A stretch of DNA of 64,000 bases from Verrucomicrobia bacterium Tous-C9LFEB. Lineage in GTDB: Bacteria; Verrucomicrobiota; Verrucomicrobiia; Methylacidiphilales; UBA1321. Below are positions 34,435 to 43,188 of this stretch, in pieces (the first letter of the stretch is position 1; each line of letters begins with the position of its first letter). Below the pieces are notes generated by a model, which worked only from the letters and a program-made list of their open reading frames with translations, was not told where the DNA came from and made no database searches. The stretch spans positions 62,001-126,000 of the forward strand of contig NEUU01000011.1 of NCBI GenBank assembly GCA_002304345.1, written 5' to 3'. Position numbers and translations under genes: made by a program.

Positions 34435-36141
34435 ATGGTGCATTTGCTGGAACGCTTGCAACAGCGTGCGGAACAATTCGGCCCGGCCTTCACGCCGGAA
34501 GCCGTGCAGGAACTACGCCAAGCCGCCACGCAGCAGCATTCCCTGATCGGCACGATCCTCGACAAGCATCACGTCGACGAGACCGGGTTTCTCTCCGCCG
34601 TCGCCTCCGATTACGGCATGCCGTGGTGGGAGGACTCCAAGGCCACCATGCCGCCTGAATTGCGGCAGAAATTCCCCGTGCGCCTCGCGTTACGCCATCA
34701 CCTGTTGCCCGTGCGGCAGGATGAAACCGGCCTTTGGCTGTTGACCTACGACCCGTTCGATTACCTCGGCCAGCAACTCGTCGCGCAAGCCCTCGGCTCG
34801 AACGTCCACTGGGCCATGGCCACGCGCAAACAGGTATTGCAAGGCTTGCGGCAGGGGTATGGTGTCGGGGCGGAAACGTTCGAAGAGATTTTGGAGGGCC
34901 GCGCCGGAGAGGAATTCTTTGACCAGCTCGCCGAGGAGACGAACAAGATCGACGAAGAGGATAGCGAAGCCTCCGTCGTAAATTTCGTGAACTCCATCAT
35001 CCGCGCCGCCATCGCCGAGCGTGCGACGGATATTCACGTCGAGCCCCTCGAGGACGATCTCCGTATCCGCTACCGCACCGACGGCGTGTTGCACGAAGCG
35101 CCGGTTCCGCCGCAGATCAAACTCCTGCAAGCGTCCGTCATCTCGCGCTTGAAAATCATGGCGCATCTCGACATCGCCGAACGCCGCCTCCCGCAGGACG
35201 GCCGCATCAATCTCGAATTCGAAGGTAAACACATCGACGTCCGCGTCGCGACGATTCCGTCAGTCACGGGCGAGAGCGTCAGCCTGCGCTTGCTCGGCCA
35301 GCAGAAGTTCACCTTTGAACTCCTCGGCCTCGAGAGCGAGGACGAGACCCGCATCCGCAGCCTGCTCGCGATGCCCAACGGCATTGTCCTCATCACCGGC
35401 CCGACCGGTTCCGGTAAATCGACCACGCTCTACACTCTACTCTCCAGCCTGAACGTCAAGGAGCGCCGCATCGTCACGATCGAGGACCCGGTCGAACACA
35501 AGATTCCCGGCGTCATTCAGATCGCCGTGAAGCCCGAGATCGATCTCTCCTTCGCGCGCGGTTTGCGCAGCATTTTGCGCGGCGATCCGAACGTGGTGAT
35601 GATCGGGGAAATGCGCGATTTGGAAACCGCCGAGATCGCCATTCGCTCCGCGCTGACCGGTCACTTGGTGTTCAGCACGCTCCACACCAACGACGCCATT
35701 GGCGGTATCACCCGCTTGATCGACATGGGCATCGAGCCGTTCCTCGTCTCGAATTCGGTCCGCTCCTTCATCGCGCAACGCCTCGTCCGCACGCTCTGTC
35801 CGCATTGCCGCACCCCCGCCAATTACCCGGAGCAATATCTCCGCGAGATCATCTTCGACCTCCCCGAGGGGGCGACGATTTACAAGGCCGCCGGTTGCGA
35901 GCAGTGCCGCCACACCGGCTATCAGGGCCGCATGGCCATCTTCGAAGTCTGCATGGTCACGCCGCAAATTCAGGAAATGATCACCTCCCGCAAATCGCCC
36001 AATCTCCTCCGCCACGTCGCCCTGCAGGAAGGCATGCGCACCCTGCGCATGAGCGGCTTCTCCAAGGTGCTGCGCGGCATCACCACCATCGAGGAAGTCA
36101 TGCGCGTCACCGCCGCTGACTTGGATGCGCTTGATGAATAA
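34435..36141 (+). CDS. gspE: GspE-type assembly ATPase of the type II secretion locus
   Basis: A 568-residue ATPase starting MVHLLERLQQRAEQFGPAFT at 34435; longer in-frame starts cross a repeat. The N-terminal domain (to about residue 140) is of the GspE type with QHSLIGTILDKHHVDETGFL. Walker A is GPTGSGKSTTLY near residue 322, Walker B VVMIGEMRDLETAEIA, His box GHLVFSTLHTNDAIGGI, and the zinc motif CPHCRTPANYP with GCEQCRHTGYQGRMA. It is diverged from the two reverse-strand ATPases (for example Ser in place of Thr in Walker A). It opens the forward gsp locus and is followed by its own gspF, so the two loci each have a motor and platform. Confidence 0.94.
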   Translation: MVHLLERLQQRAEQFGPAFTPEAVQELRQAATQQHSLIGTILDKHHVDETGFLSAVASDYGMPWWEDSKATMPPELRQKFPVRLALRHHLLPVRQDETGLWLLTYDPFDYLGQQLVAQALGSNVHWAMATRKQVLQGLRQGYGVGAETFEEILEGRAGEEFFDQLAEETNKIDEEDSEASVVNFVNSIIRAAIAERATDIHVEPLEDDLRIRYRTDGVLHEAPVPPQIKLLQASVISRLKIMAHLDIAERRLPQDGRINLEFEGKHIDVRVATIPSVTGESVSLRLLGQQKFTFELLGLESEDETRIRSLLAMPNGIVLITGPTGSGKSTTLYTLLSSLNVKERRIVTIEDPVEHKIPGVIQIAVKPEIDLSFARGLRSILRGDPNVVMIGEMRDLETAEIAIRSALTGHLVFSTLHTNDAIGGITRLIDMGIEPFLVSNSVRSFIAQRLVRTLCPHCRTPANYPEQYLREIIFDLPEGATIYKAAGCEQCRHTGYQGRMAIFEVCMVTPQIQEMITSRKSPNLLRHVALQEGMRTLRMSGFSKVLRGITTIEEVMRVTAADLDALDE

Positions 36142-36234
36142 GCCACACACACACCTCATGATAGAGGGGACTCCTGCCTGCAAAACCCTGGAACTGCGCA
36201 TACCGGTGACGGCGAGTATCGCGAGCCGCATCAC

Positions 36235-36255
36235 TGGGTGCAGGCTCAGCCTGCC
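36235..36255. repeat. Family G short inverted repeat, copy 2
   Basis: TGGGTGCAGGCTCAGCCTGC plus one C ends on the base before the GspF start codon. There is no purine-rich ribosome-binding site between it and the ATG, so the repeat occupies the initiation region. Confidence 0.6.
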
Positions 36256-37518
36256 ATGAGTACCTTTTCCTACATCGCTCTGCGCCGCAACGGCGAGAAG
36301 GTCACCAGCGAAATCGAAGCGGCCAATCGCACCGAGGCGTACCGCAAGCTCGATCAGGAAAACCTGCAGCCGATCTCGCTCACGCTGAAAGCCGACATCC
36401 TCCTCCCCGGTGCGAATGGCAAGCCCGGCAACGGCAAAACCGTTACGGCCGAGAAATGGAACGGGGTCTCGGTCAAACTGAGCCACGTCCAGGTGATCGC
36501 TTTCACGGAAGAAATCACTGACCTGCTCGAAGCCGGGTTGCAACTCGAACAGGCACTCAAGGTGATGGAGCAACGCTCCGAAGCTTCCGCCATCAAGACC
36601 GCCTCCACCGCCCTGCGCCAGCAGGTGCGCGAGGGCGCGAATTTCTCCACCGCCTTGCGACGCGTGAGCCCGAGCTTTGGCGAACTCTACTGCAATCTCG
36701 TCTCGGCAGGTGAACTCAGCGGCGCGCTGCCGCAGATTTTGAAACGTCAGTTGAGCTATCTGCAGCTCATCAAGGAACTGCAGGAACGCGTCACCTCCGC
36801 CCTGATTTATCCCTCCGTCATCTTCGGCGCAGGTCTCGCGCTGGTCATTATTTTCATGACCTATCTGGTGCCGCAATTGACCGTCCTGTTCAGCAAGACC
36901 GGCAAGAGCCTCCCCTTCGCCACGCGCGCCCTCATCGGCACCAGCAATTTCCTCACCCACTACGGCTGGTTGGTCGCGCTCGGACTGGTCGGCGCGATCG
37001 TCATCTTCCGCGCCATCATCGCCAAGCCCGAGGGTCGGCTCTGGTGGGACCGCACCAAGCTGAAGCTGCCCGTGATCGGCTCCGTGCTCAGCGCCCGCTT
37101 CTACGCGCAGTTTTCTCAAACGCTGGCCACCCTCACCACCAACGGCATCCCGCTGCTCAACGCCCTGCGCCTCGTCAATGCCGCCACGCCAAACGTCTAC
37201 CTGCGCGGCCTGCTGGAAGGCGTCGCCAATGCCGTCGGTGAAGGCGCGCCGCTCTCCCGGTCCCTCACCCGCACCGGGGTGTTTCCTCCGGTGTTGATTG
37301 ACATGGTCGGCGTCGGCGAACAAACCGGCGATCTGCCCGTCGCCCTCGAACGGGTCGGCACCCGCTACGACAAGGTGCTCAACAAACGCATCGAATTCAT
37401 GACCTCACTCGTCCAACCACTCGTCATCATCATGGTGGCCGTCGTGGTCGGTCTCGTCGCGTTCTCCATGATGACCGGTATTTTCCAATCCGTCTCCGGC
37501 CTGCGCGGCAAGATGTAA
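36256..37518 (+). CDS. gspF: GspF-type inner-membrane platform protein
   Basis: A 420-residue protein from the ATG at 36256 (MSTFSYIALRRNGEKVTSEI). The N-terminal approximately 60-residue domain is followed by two T2SSF units, beginning near IAFTEEITDLLEAGLQLEQA and near QFSQTLATLTTNGIPLLNAL. Transmembrane helices lie near residues 180-205, 235-255 and 390-412. It pairs with the ATPase just upstream. The gap of 115 bases holds an A-like fragment and a family G repeat that touches the start codon. The protein is only moderately similar to the reverse-strand GspF by eye, so it is not a recent duplicate. Confidence 0.93.
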   Translation: MSTFSYIALRRNGEKVTSEIEAANRTEAYRKLDQENLQPISLTLKADILLPGANGKPGNGKTVTAEKWNGVSVKLSHVQVIAFTEEITDLLEAGLQLEQALKVMEQRSEASAIKTASTALRQQVREGANFSTALRRVSPSFGELYCNLVSAGELSGALPQILKRQLSYLQLIKELQERVTSALIYPSVIFGAGLALVIIFMTYLVPQLTVLFSKTGKSLPFATRALIGTSNFLTHYGWLVALGLVGAIVIFRAIIAKPEGRLWWDRTKLKLPVIGSVLSARFYAQFSQTLATLTTNGIPLLNALRLVNAATPNVYLRGLLEGVANAVGEGAPLSRSLTRTGVFPPVLIDMVGVGEQTGDLPVALERVGTRYDKVLNKRIEFMTSLVQPLVIIMVAVVVGLVAFSMMTGIFQSVSGLRGKM

Positions 37519-37662
37519 TGGAGACAAGCGAACACCTGGTCTTTCTCGCTACATGACGATTTGATGACAAAAACTTTTTAACTTTGGCTCTGTAGCTTTG
37601 ACTTTTATAAGCTGCGCTTTACTCGCTGCCATTTTCCTATATACAGTTTTAATCGTACTTTC
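37519..37662. repeat. AT-rich family F sequence upstream of the exported protein gene
   Basis: Contains TTTAACTTTGGCTCTGTAGC followed by TTTGACTTTTATAAGC, similar to the inverse of 46985-47015. TATATA at 37637-37642 could be part of a promoter, but I could not match a good -35 box. No gene is present. Confidence 0.45.
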
Positions 37663-38661
37663 ATGAGCCGATTTGCGTTATTATTGGCCTTGCTGTTAGG
37701 GAGTGTTGCCATGGTGGCCAACGCCGGGGAATCGTATGTCCATAATCTCCCCCTGCCCGCCCATGTGACCGCGCCGGAATGGCTGCAAATCCGCGAACCC
37801 GATCCCGCTGTCGCCTCCACCTTTGCCTCGTGGGAATTCGGCATCAAGGCCCCTGAAAACACGGGCGATCTCGCCGTCACGTTTTATTTCACGGAAAAAG
37901 AAGGCGGTTTCCTCAAGCTCTACTGGCAGGGCGCGACCGAAGCGGAAACCCTCTGCGATAATTTGTACGACGGCGTCGTCATGCCGAACCAGAAGACCAT
38001 CCTCATCCCCAAGTCGGTGATTCACTCCGGCGGCACGCTCACGGTCCTCTCCGGAACCAGCGACACCGGCATTCAGCGCGTGGAATGGAACTGGGTCACC
38101 CCCACCACCATCGCCGTGGTCGACACCGCCACCACTCCGGCCTTGCTGCGCGCGGGCAATCAACCGCTCCGCGCCGAGGAGATCAGCGGCAACGAACCTG
38201 TCCCCACCAGCGACCGCATCCATGGCAACGCCGTCTCCGCCGTGATTCAGGAAGAACCCGTCCGCATCGAGCAGGGCGTGGAATTCCTCGCCTCGTTGGA
38301 AGCCGTTCCGCCGCTCGCGCGCATCGAAGTGCAACTCCTCGGTGTGCCACTGAATCGTAACATCGCCGTCTGGATCAATGGCGTACCGGTCAATCAACTG
38401 TCCCTCGACGTGCCCGATCTCTCCGATCCCGGCTATCTGCCCCCCACCGAAACCTCTGCCCCCGTTTACATTGGCTGGCGCAAAGGCACAGTCTTCGTCC
38501 CCGCCTCTGCCTTGCGCGAAGGAGAGAATCTCTTCCGCTTTGCGTGGATCGAGAATGACCCCACCGCGAGCGTGACGACGCCATTGGCCTTGAAAAATTT
38601 CTTTCTTCAGCTGAACTTTGATGCGGCGCCCACCGTGCCGACCGCAACTAATCTGCCGTAA
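37663..38661 (+). CDS. Exported protein of unknown function within the gsp locus
   Basis: A 332-residue protein starting MSRFALLLALLLGSVAMVAN with signal-peptide cleavage after ANA (residues 19-21). There are no further membrane segments. The mature protein is rich in beta strands. One part around residues 60-145 (DLAVTFYFTEKEGGFLKLYW, TILIPKSVIHSGGTLTVLSG) looks like a carbohydrate-binding or jelly-roll fold, and a second around 205-325 has paired strands (IEVQLLGVPLNRNIAVWING, VFVPASALREGENLFRFAWI). I do not recognise the family. It lies between gspF and gspG, so it may be an accessory or the main exported client of this system. It is probably transcribed with gspG, 10 bases downstream. Confidence 0.7.
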   Translation: MSRFALLLALLLGSVAMVANAGESYVHNLPLPAHVTAPEWLQIREPDPAVASTFASWEFGIKAPENTGDLAVTFYFTEKEGGFLKLYWQGATEAETLCDNLYDGVVMPNQKTILIPKSVIHSGGTLTVLSGTSDTGIQRVEWNWVTPTTIAVVDTATTPALLRAGNQPLRAEEISGNEPVPTSDRIHGNAVSAVIQEEPVRIEQGVEFLASLEAVPPLARIEVQLLGVPLNRNIAVWINGVPVNQLSLDVPDLSDPGYLPPTETSAPVYIGWRKGTVFVPASALREGENLFRFAWIENDPTASVTTPLALKNFFLQLNFDAAPTVPTATNLP

Positions 38662-38671
38662 GGATGTTCCT

Positions 38672-39160
38672 ATGACTATGCCTGCTGCTCATCGTTTCTC
38701 TCTCTATCATCATGCCCGCTCCGCCCGTTCCCGCCGCGGTTACACGCTGGTGGAAATCATGCTTGTTCTCTCCATCATCGCGGTCCTGCTCGCCGCGGGT
38801 ATTCACTACATGGCGGGCAATCTCGACATCGCCAAGGAAACCCGCGTGAAGGGCGATCTGCAGACCATCACCGTCCAGCTCCGCACCTACGAGATGCAGA
38901 ATTTGTTCATGCCCTCCACCGAGCAAGGTTTGCAAGCGCTCGTCACCATGCCCACCAGCGAACCCAAGCCCACCCGCTGGCGTCAACTCCTCGAAAAGGA
39001 CGCCCTCATCGATCCGTGGGGCAGCCCCTACAAATACGCCAATCCCGGCAAGCACAATCCCAGCAGCTTCGACCTCTATTCCATCGGTGCCGACCGCACC
39101 GAAGGCACCGCCGACGATTTCGGCAACTGGAATGCTGACGCCAACACCAGCGGGAATTAG
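38672..39160 (+). CDS. gspG: Major pseudopilin GspG
   Basis: A 162-residue pseudopilin from the ATG at 38672 with AAGGA upstream. The leader MTMPAAHRFSLYHHARSARS continues to RRG, then mature YTLVEIMLVLSIIAVLLAAG, with Glu at +5 and prepilin peptidase cleavage after Gly. The C-terminal domain carries the GspG features STEQGLQALV and DPWGSPYKYANPGKHNPSSF, then SIGADRTEGTADDFGNW, whose acidic residues bind calcium in GspG. It forms the body of the pseudopilus that pushes substrates through the secretin. No prepilin peptidase gene is in this window. It overlaps the next gene by 29 bases. Confidence 0.95.
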   Translation: MTMPAAHRFSLYHHARSARSRRGYTLVEIMLVLSIIAVLLAAGIHYMAGNLDIAKETRVKGDLQTITVQLRTYEMQNLFMPSTEQGLQALVTMPTSEPKPTRWRQLLEKDALIDPWGSPYKYANPGKHNPSSFDLYSIGADRTEGTADDFGNWNADANTSGN

Positions 39161-39821
39161 GCGGTTCGCCCGCGCCCGGACTCCGGGCCGCGCGGCGTAT
39201 ACCATCCTCGAAATCTGCCTGGTGCTTTTCATCATCGCGCTGATTGTCGGCGCCTCCATCCCCTTCACCGGCGGTCTCATCGCCGAGCAACAATTGCGCG
39301 AACCCGCGCGGCAGATTGAACTCCTCGCCCGCACCGCGCGACATCTCGCCACCCTGCAACAGCGCCCCTACGTCCTCATCCTCAACGCGGACCACATCAT
39401 TCTCCAGCCCTACAGCGAAGCCGATCCTCTCGCCCCGTTTCAGATCGCTAGCACCGCCGCAACGGCCAATGCCTCCAACTCCCCTCTCGTCAGCACCAAC
39501 AAAGCGACCATCACCACCACATTTTCCACTGCCAACCTAAGCTCCACCAATAACGCCGTCTCCTCCTTCGACGACGCCCCCGTCTACACGCTGCTCGATC
39601 CGGTCACCCAGGAGTACGAGATTCCCGAGAAAGTCTCCTTCACCGTGCGCGGCTGGCAGGAAAAGGACTGGTATCCACCCGAGGATCGCACCTGGATCTT
39701 CCCGCCCACCGGACTCTGCGAACCGCTGGAAATTCGCGTACAAAAAGGCGAAGCCTACATCGAGAACACCTACGATCCCCTCACCGGCTCGATCAAAAGC
39801 GAACGGTTCTATCTCCCATGA
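39132..39821 (+). CDS. gspH: Minor pseudopilin, GspH-like
   Basis: About 229 residues from the ATG at 39132, inside the end of gspG. The leader MLTPTPAGIRRFARARTPGR is followed by AA and then YTILEICLVLFIIALIVGAS. The mature start appears to be Y with Glu at +5, but the residue before the cut is Ala, not the usual Gly, so processing may be slower. The rest has a beta-rich domain (YVLILNADHIILQPYSEADP) with a Ser/Thr/Asn-rich insertion near residues 125-155. The order after gspG and the single hydrophobic N-helix fit GspH, a tip component. The final ATGA overlaps the next start. Confidence 0.8.
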   Translation: MLTPTPAGIRRFARARTPGRAAYTILEICLVLFIIALIVGASIPFTGGLIAEQQLREPARQIELLARTARHLATLQQRPYVLILNADHIILQPYSEADPLAPFQIASTAATANASNSPLVSTNKATITTTFSTANLSSTNNAVSSFDDAPVYTLLDPVTQEYEIPEKVSFTVRGWQEKDWYPPEDRTWIFPPTGLCEPLEIRVQKGEAYIENTYDPLTGSIKSERFYLP

Positions 39822-40213
39822 ACCGCGTCCATCCCCATGCCTCCCGCCGTGGATCCCTTCTGCTCGAAGTGATGCTCGCCATGGGGATTTTCTCCATGGG
39901 CATCGTCGGATTCGCCCTCTGCCTGCACAAGACCATGGAGACGGTCAACTACAGCCGCAACGAGATCCGCATCCGGCAGGAACTCCAGACCCGGCTGCAG
40001 GATTTGCGACAGGGACGTTTCGCCGTCGAAACCAAGAACGAGCCACCCGACGCGTTCGGCGTGCAGTACACACACGAGATCACACTCCTGCAAATCGAAT
40101 CCGACCGCAAAACGCTCCTCAACAATCTCTACGACGTCAAAGTCACCGCCCGCTGGAAAGAAGGCAACGAAGAGCAGGAACGCTCCACGGAGGTCTATGT
40201 CTACCAGCCCTAG
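39818..40213 (+). CDS. gspI: Minor pseudopilin, GspI-like
   Basis: A 131-residue protein starting in an ATGA overlap with gspH. The leader MNRVHPHASRRG precedes SLLLEVMLAMGIFSMGIVGF, with Glu at +5. The short C-terminal domain contains TVNYSRNEIRIRQELQTRLQ and ends in a beta-rich stretch. The size and position fit GspI, the initiator of the pseudopilus tip with GspJ and GspK. Its last 17 bases overlap the start of gspJ, and the family B palindrome that encodes the gspJ leader begins on the base after the gspI stop codon. Confidence 0.83.
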   Translation: MNRVHPHASRRGSLLLEVMLAMGIFSMGIVGFALCLHKTMETVNYSRNEIRIRQELQTRLQDLRQGRFAVETKNEPPDAFGVQYTHEITLLQIESDRKTLLNNLYDVKVTARWKEGNEEQERSTEVYVYQP

Positions 40214-40979
40214 CCAGCGTGACGCTGGCGCTGATGGCTTTACCCTGCTCGAAGTCATGCTCGCCATCGGCATCCTCGCCCTCCTCATGGGCGTCATGCT
40301 CGCCCTTGTCGAAAAAACCCTCGAAGCCACCGTCACCCTCGAACAGGAACAACAACGGCTCCAACAACGCCAAGGCACCCTCGACCTCCTCCGCACCACG
40401 TTTCGCACCCTGCCCAACGACGTCCAGATGATCAGCCGCCGCGTCAACGACTCCGCCAACGGCACCCAGCAGCAAATCGTCTTCGCCAACGCTCCCACCG
40501 TCCTCGCCTGGGGCAACCCCGACGAAATGATCCACAGCTCCGTCATCCTCGGCACTCCCGCGCAAACCGGTGGCGGCCTCAACGTCTCCATCAAGCGAGT
40601 CCCCCCGCCCGACATCGACATCGCGCCCGACGCCACGCCGAATTACATCGGACTTCTCCCCGCCGAAGGTTCCGCGCAGGACACCGCCCTCTGGCTGACC
40701 CTTCTCGAAAATATGAAGAGCGTCCAATGGCGTTTCTTCGATCCCCGCACCGTCAACTGGCTCGACGACTGGACCGATCCCAACACCCGTCCCGCCCTCA
40801 TCGAACTCCAATGGCAATTCCTCGACGAGCCCGCGATCCAACGCTACGTCTTCTGGCTCCCGCCCCTCACGCCCAACGCCCGGCCCAAGTTCACCCAAGC
40901 TGCCAATCGTACCGGCACCACCAGCCAACCCACCGGAGGCCAGCCGCAAACTCCTCCCAACCCGACCCCGACCCGATGA
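40197..40979 (+). CDS. gspJ: Minor pseudopilin, GspJ-like
   Basis: A 260-residue protein with a GGAGG site 5 bases before the ATG at 40197. The leader is MSTSPSQRDAGADG, then FTLLEVMLAIGILALLMGVM with Glu at +5. The leader codons SQRDAG are read from a family B palindrome (40214-40228). The mature part has a long coiled N-helix (EATVTLEQEQQRLQQRQGTL) and a beta domain with MKSVQWRFFDPRTVNWLDDW, plus a Pro/Thr-rich tail. This is the usual GspJ size range. It ends in an ATGA overlap with gspK. Confidence 0.85.
   Translation: MSTSPSQRDAGADGFTLLEVMLAIGILALLMGVMLALVEKTLEATVTLEQEQQRLQQRQGTLDLLRTTFRTLPNDVQMISRRVNDSANGTQQQIVFANAPTVLAWGNPDEMIHSSVILGTPAQTGGGLNVSIKRVPPPDIDIAPDATPNYIGLLPAEGSAQDTALWLTLLENMKSVQWRFFDPRTVNWLDDWTDPNTRPALIELQWQFLDEPAIQRYVFWLPPLTPNARPKFTQAANRTGTTSQPTGGQPQTPPNPTPTR
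40214..40228. repeat. Family B palindrome inside gspJ
   Basis: CCAGCGTGACGCTGG, a perfect palindrome apart from its central base. It starts on the base after the gspI stop (40213) and is translated as part of the gspJ prepilin leader. Confidence 0.85.
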
Positions 40980-41905
40980 GAACCGCCCGCCTCTCTCCTC
41001 ATCACCGCCGTGGGTCCGCCCTGCTCATTTCCCTCTGGGCACTGGCAATTCTTTCCTTCGCCGTTTTCGGCGCGGTCCAAATCTCCAGCGTCCGCCTCGA
41101 CGAAGACCTCGCCCGCCAGCGCGAAGCCCGCGCGTTGGAACTCGCCGAGTCCGGCCTCGCCATCGCCTCGCATCCGAATGTCCGCCGGGGCGAATCAATC
41201 CTGCAGAAAGAATTCTCTCCCTACGAAAGCTTCAACGCCAATCTTGGTAGCGAAGCCGCCCGGGTGCAGATCAACGCCTGCCTGGCCGACTCGAAAAAGC
41301 GCCCCATCCTCGAACGCCTCTTCTACCTCTGGGGACTGCGCAATGCGGAGATCGACATCGTTATCGACAGCCTCGCCGACTGGGTTGACACCAACGACAT
41401 CAAGCGGATCAATGGCGCGGAAAGCGCCGAGTACGCCACCGACGGCAAGACGAACTACCCGCCCAACCGCCCCTTTGAATCGGTCGAAGAAATGGCTCTC
41501 GTCAAAAACATGAATCTCCTCGAGAAAGTCAAACCCGACTGGCGCGACTACTTCACCGTCTGGAGCGACGGCAAGATCGACCTCAACGAAGCCTCCGCCG
41601 AAGTCATCTCCGCCGCCTGCAACATCTCCCTCGGCCAAGCCCAATCGCTCGTCAGCAAGCGCAACGGCGCCGATGCCCAGCCGAACACCCCCGACGACGT
41701 CCGCTACACCGATTTGAACCAAATCCGCATTGCGCTCGGCATGGCACAACAAAACTTCCAGTCTGTCGCGGAGCATGTTACGCTCGAATCGTCGCTCCGT
41801 CGCATCACGAGCACGGGAAAGGTAGGGCCGTACCAGAAAACCATTTCCGTTCTTGTCCGCGTCAGCAACCAAACGATCCAATATTACGAATGGCTGGAAC
41901 AATAA
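40976..41905 (+). CDS. gspK: Minor pseudopilin GspK-like
   Basis: A 309-residue protein starting in an ATGA overlap with gspJ. The leader MRTARLSPHHRRG precedes SALLISLWALAILSFAVFGA. The Glu at +5 is replaced, as is characteristic of GspK, the tip-most subunit. The large alpha domain (about residues 90-260) contains IDIVIDSLADWVDTNDIKRI and KIDLNEASAEVISAACNISL, the latter a helix-hairpin-helix-like GspK segment. A region of Asp/Asn residues (DTNDIKR) may be the calcium site. It overlaps the GspL-like gene by 16 bases. Confidence 0.88.
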   Translation: MRTARLSPHHRRGSALLISLWALAILSFAVFGAVQISSVRLDEDLARQREARALELAESGLAIASHPNVRRGESILQKEFSPYESFNANLGSEAARVQINACLADSKKRPILERLFYLWGLRNAEIDIVIDSLADWVDTNDIKRINGAESAEYATDGKTNYPPNRPFESVEEMALVKNMNLLEKVKPDWRDYFTVWSDGKIDLNEASAEVISAACNISLGQAQSLVSKRNGADAQPNTPDDVRYTDLNQIRIALGMAQQNFQSVAEHVTLESSLRRITSTGKVGPYQKTISVLVRVSNQTIQYYEWLEQ

Positions 41906-43188
41906 CCACCGCTCCCACGCCGTCGACACCGTTGCGCGCTCCGCAACCGGATGCCGCGCCGCGTCGTGGCCGCAAAGCCGCCGAGCGCCGCTTCATCGTG
42001 CCCGGTGAAGCCGAGTGGGAAATCTGGGCTGGCTCCGACGCCACCTCCAGTCACTTCGTCGCCACCGTCCCCAGTCCGAAGCAGGCCGATGCCGTCACCG
42101 CGCTCGGCCTCCCCGCCCGCGAAGTTGTCACCCTGCCGATCTGGCTCGCCACCATCGACCGCGCCCTCCTGCCGGAAATGGTCGCCCTGCAGTGCGAGAA
42201 ACGCGGCGTCCTGAACCGTGCCCGGCACGACAGCCCGTTCGATTTCGAAGTCGTCGCGCAGGAAAACAACGAATCCCTGCTCCGCGCCCAGATTCTGCCC
42301 CTCACCCTTTCCCCCGACGTCTGCGCCGAGGAAGTCGAACACTTCGACCTCGCCTGCCGCTTCGCACCGCTCCCCAATCAAGCGCTCCTGCTCTGGCGCG
42401 AACTCGGCATGCTCTGCGCCGCCATCACCCGCCACCACACCCTCGTCTACGCCGCCTGCCTCGGCGAGGAACTGGTTCAGGAAGGTGTCATCTCCCAGCT
42501 CTTCCGCCTGCTTTCCATCGCGCAAAGCGAACGCTGGGTCACCGGCACCACCGAGATCGTCCTGCGCGGCACCTTTAGTTCTGCCGAGGAAGCCGCCGTC
42601 CGCACCGGACTCAATCTCCCCGTGCGCCGCGAAGCCCGTCCCGCGCCGTGGCCCACCACCAAGCCCACCGCGCTCATCCCCGACTCCGTCCGACAATCGC
42701 TTCTCCTCCGCCGCAAATCGGCCACGCTGCAAAAACGCATCGCGATTGTGGCTGGCATTTACCTCCTCGCCGTCGTGGTCTGGAGCGGTTACATCGGCTG
42801 GCTGACCATACAAACCCGGAGGCTCTCGACGCAGGTCGCCGCCACCGCGCCGCAGGTGGAGCAACTGCGCTCCACCGCCCTGCGCTGGAATCTCCTCCAG
42901 CCCGCCATCAATCCGACCCATTATCCCGTGGAAATCCTGTACCGCTGCGCCAACGTCCTCCCCAAGGAAGGCATCCAGCTCACCCTCTTTGAACAGCGCG
43001 GTCCCCGCCTCATTCTCTCCGGCGAATCCAAAGGCACCGACAGCCTCGGCACCGTCAACGCGCTCCTGAAAGAGCTAAAGGCCAACAAGGAACTCAAGGA
43101 TTTCACCTGGACGATGCCGCAGCCGCTCATCCGCGACAACGCGTGTAAATTCCAAATCGAAGGAACCCGTGCGCCCACTCACCCCTAA
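41890..43188 (+). CDS. gspL: GspL/PilM-N-like assembly protein
   Basis: A 432-residue bitopic protein starting inside the end of gspK. The cytoplasmic part (residues about 1-285) has an actin-like layout seen in GspL and PilM (TLPIWLATIDRALLPEMVAL, VLRGTFSS). A single transmembrane helix near residues 287-308 (IAIVAGIYLLAVVVWSGYIG) is followed by a coiled stretch and a ferredoxin-like periplasmic domain (GIQLTLFEQRGPRLILSGES). This arrangement equals GspL, or PilM plus PilN fused, and would link the ATPase to the platform. Similarity to known GspL is by architecture and position, not clear motifs. Confidence 0.75.
   Translation: MAGTITTAPTPSTPLRAPQPDAAPRRGRKAAERRFIVPGEAEWEIWAGSDATSSHFVATVPSPKQADAVTALGLPAREVVTLPIWLATIDRALLPEMVALQCEKRGVLNRARHDSPFDFEVVAQENNESLLRAQILPLTLSPDVCAEEVEHFDLACRFAPLPNQALLLWRELGMLCAAITRHHTLVYAACLGEELVQEGVISQLFRLLSIAQSERWVTGTTEIVLRGTFSSAEEAAVRTGLNLPVRREARPAPWPTTKPTALIPDSVRQSLLLRRKSATLQKRIAIVAGIYLLAVVVWSGYIGWLTIQTRRLSTQVAATAPQVEQLRSTALRWNLLQPAINPTHYPVEILYRCANVLPKEGIQLTLFEQRGPRLILSGESKGTDSLGTVNALLKELKANKELKDFTWTMPQPLIRDNACKFQIEGTRAPTHP

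Noticed and set aside
35437..37323. Long reverse-strand open frame over gspE and gspF
   Set aside because: It crosses two convincing forward genes and has no domain features.
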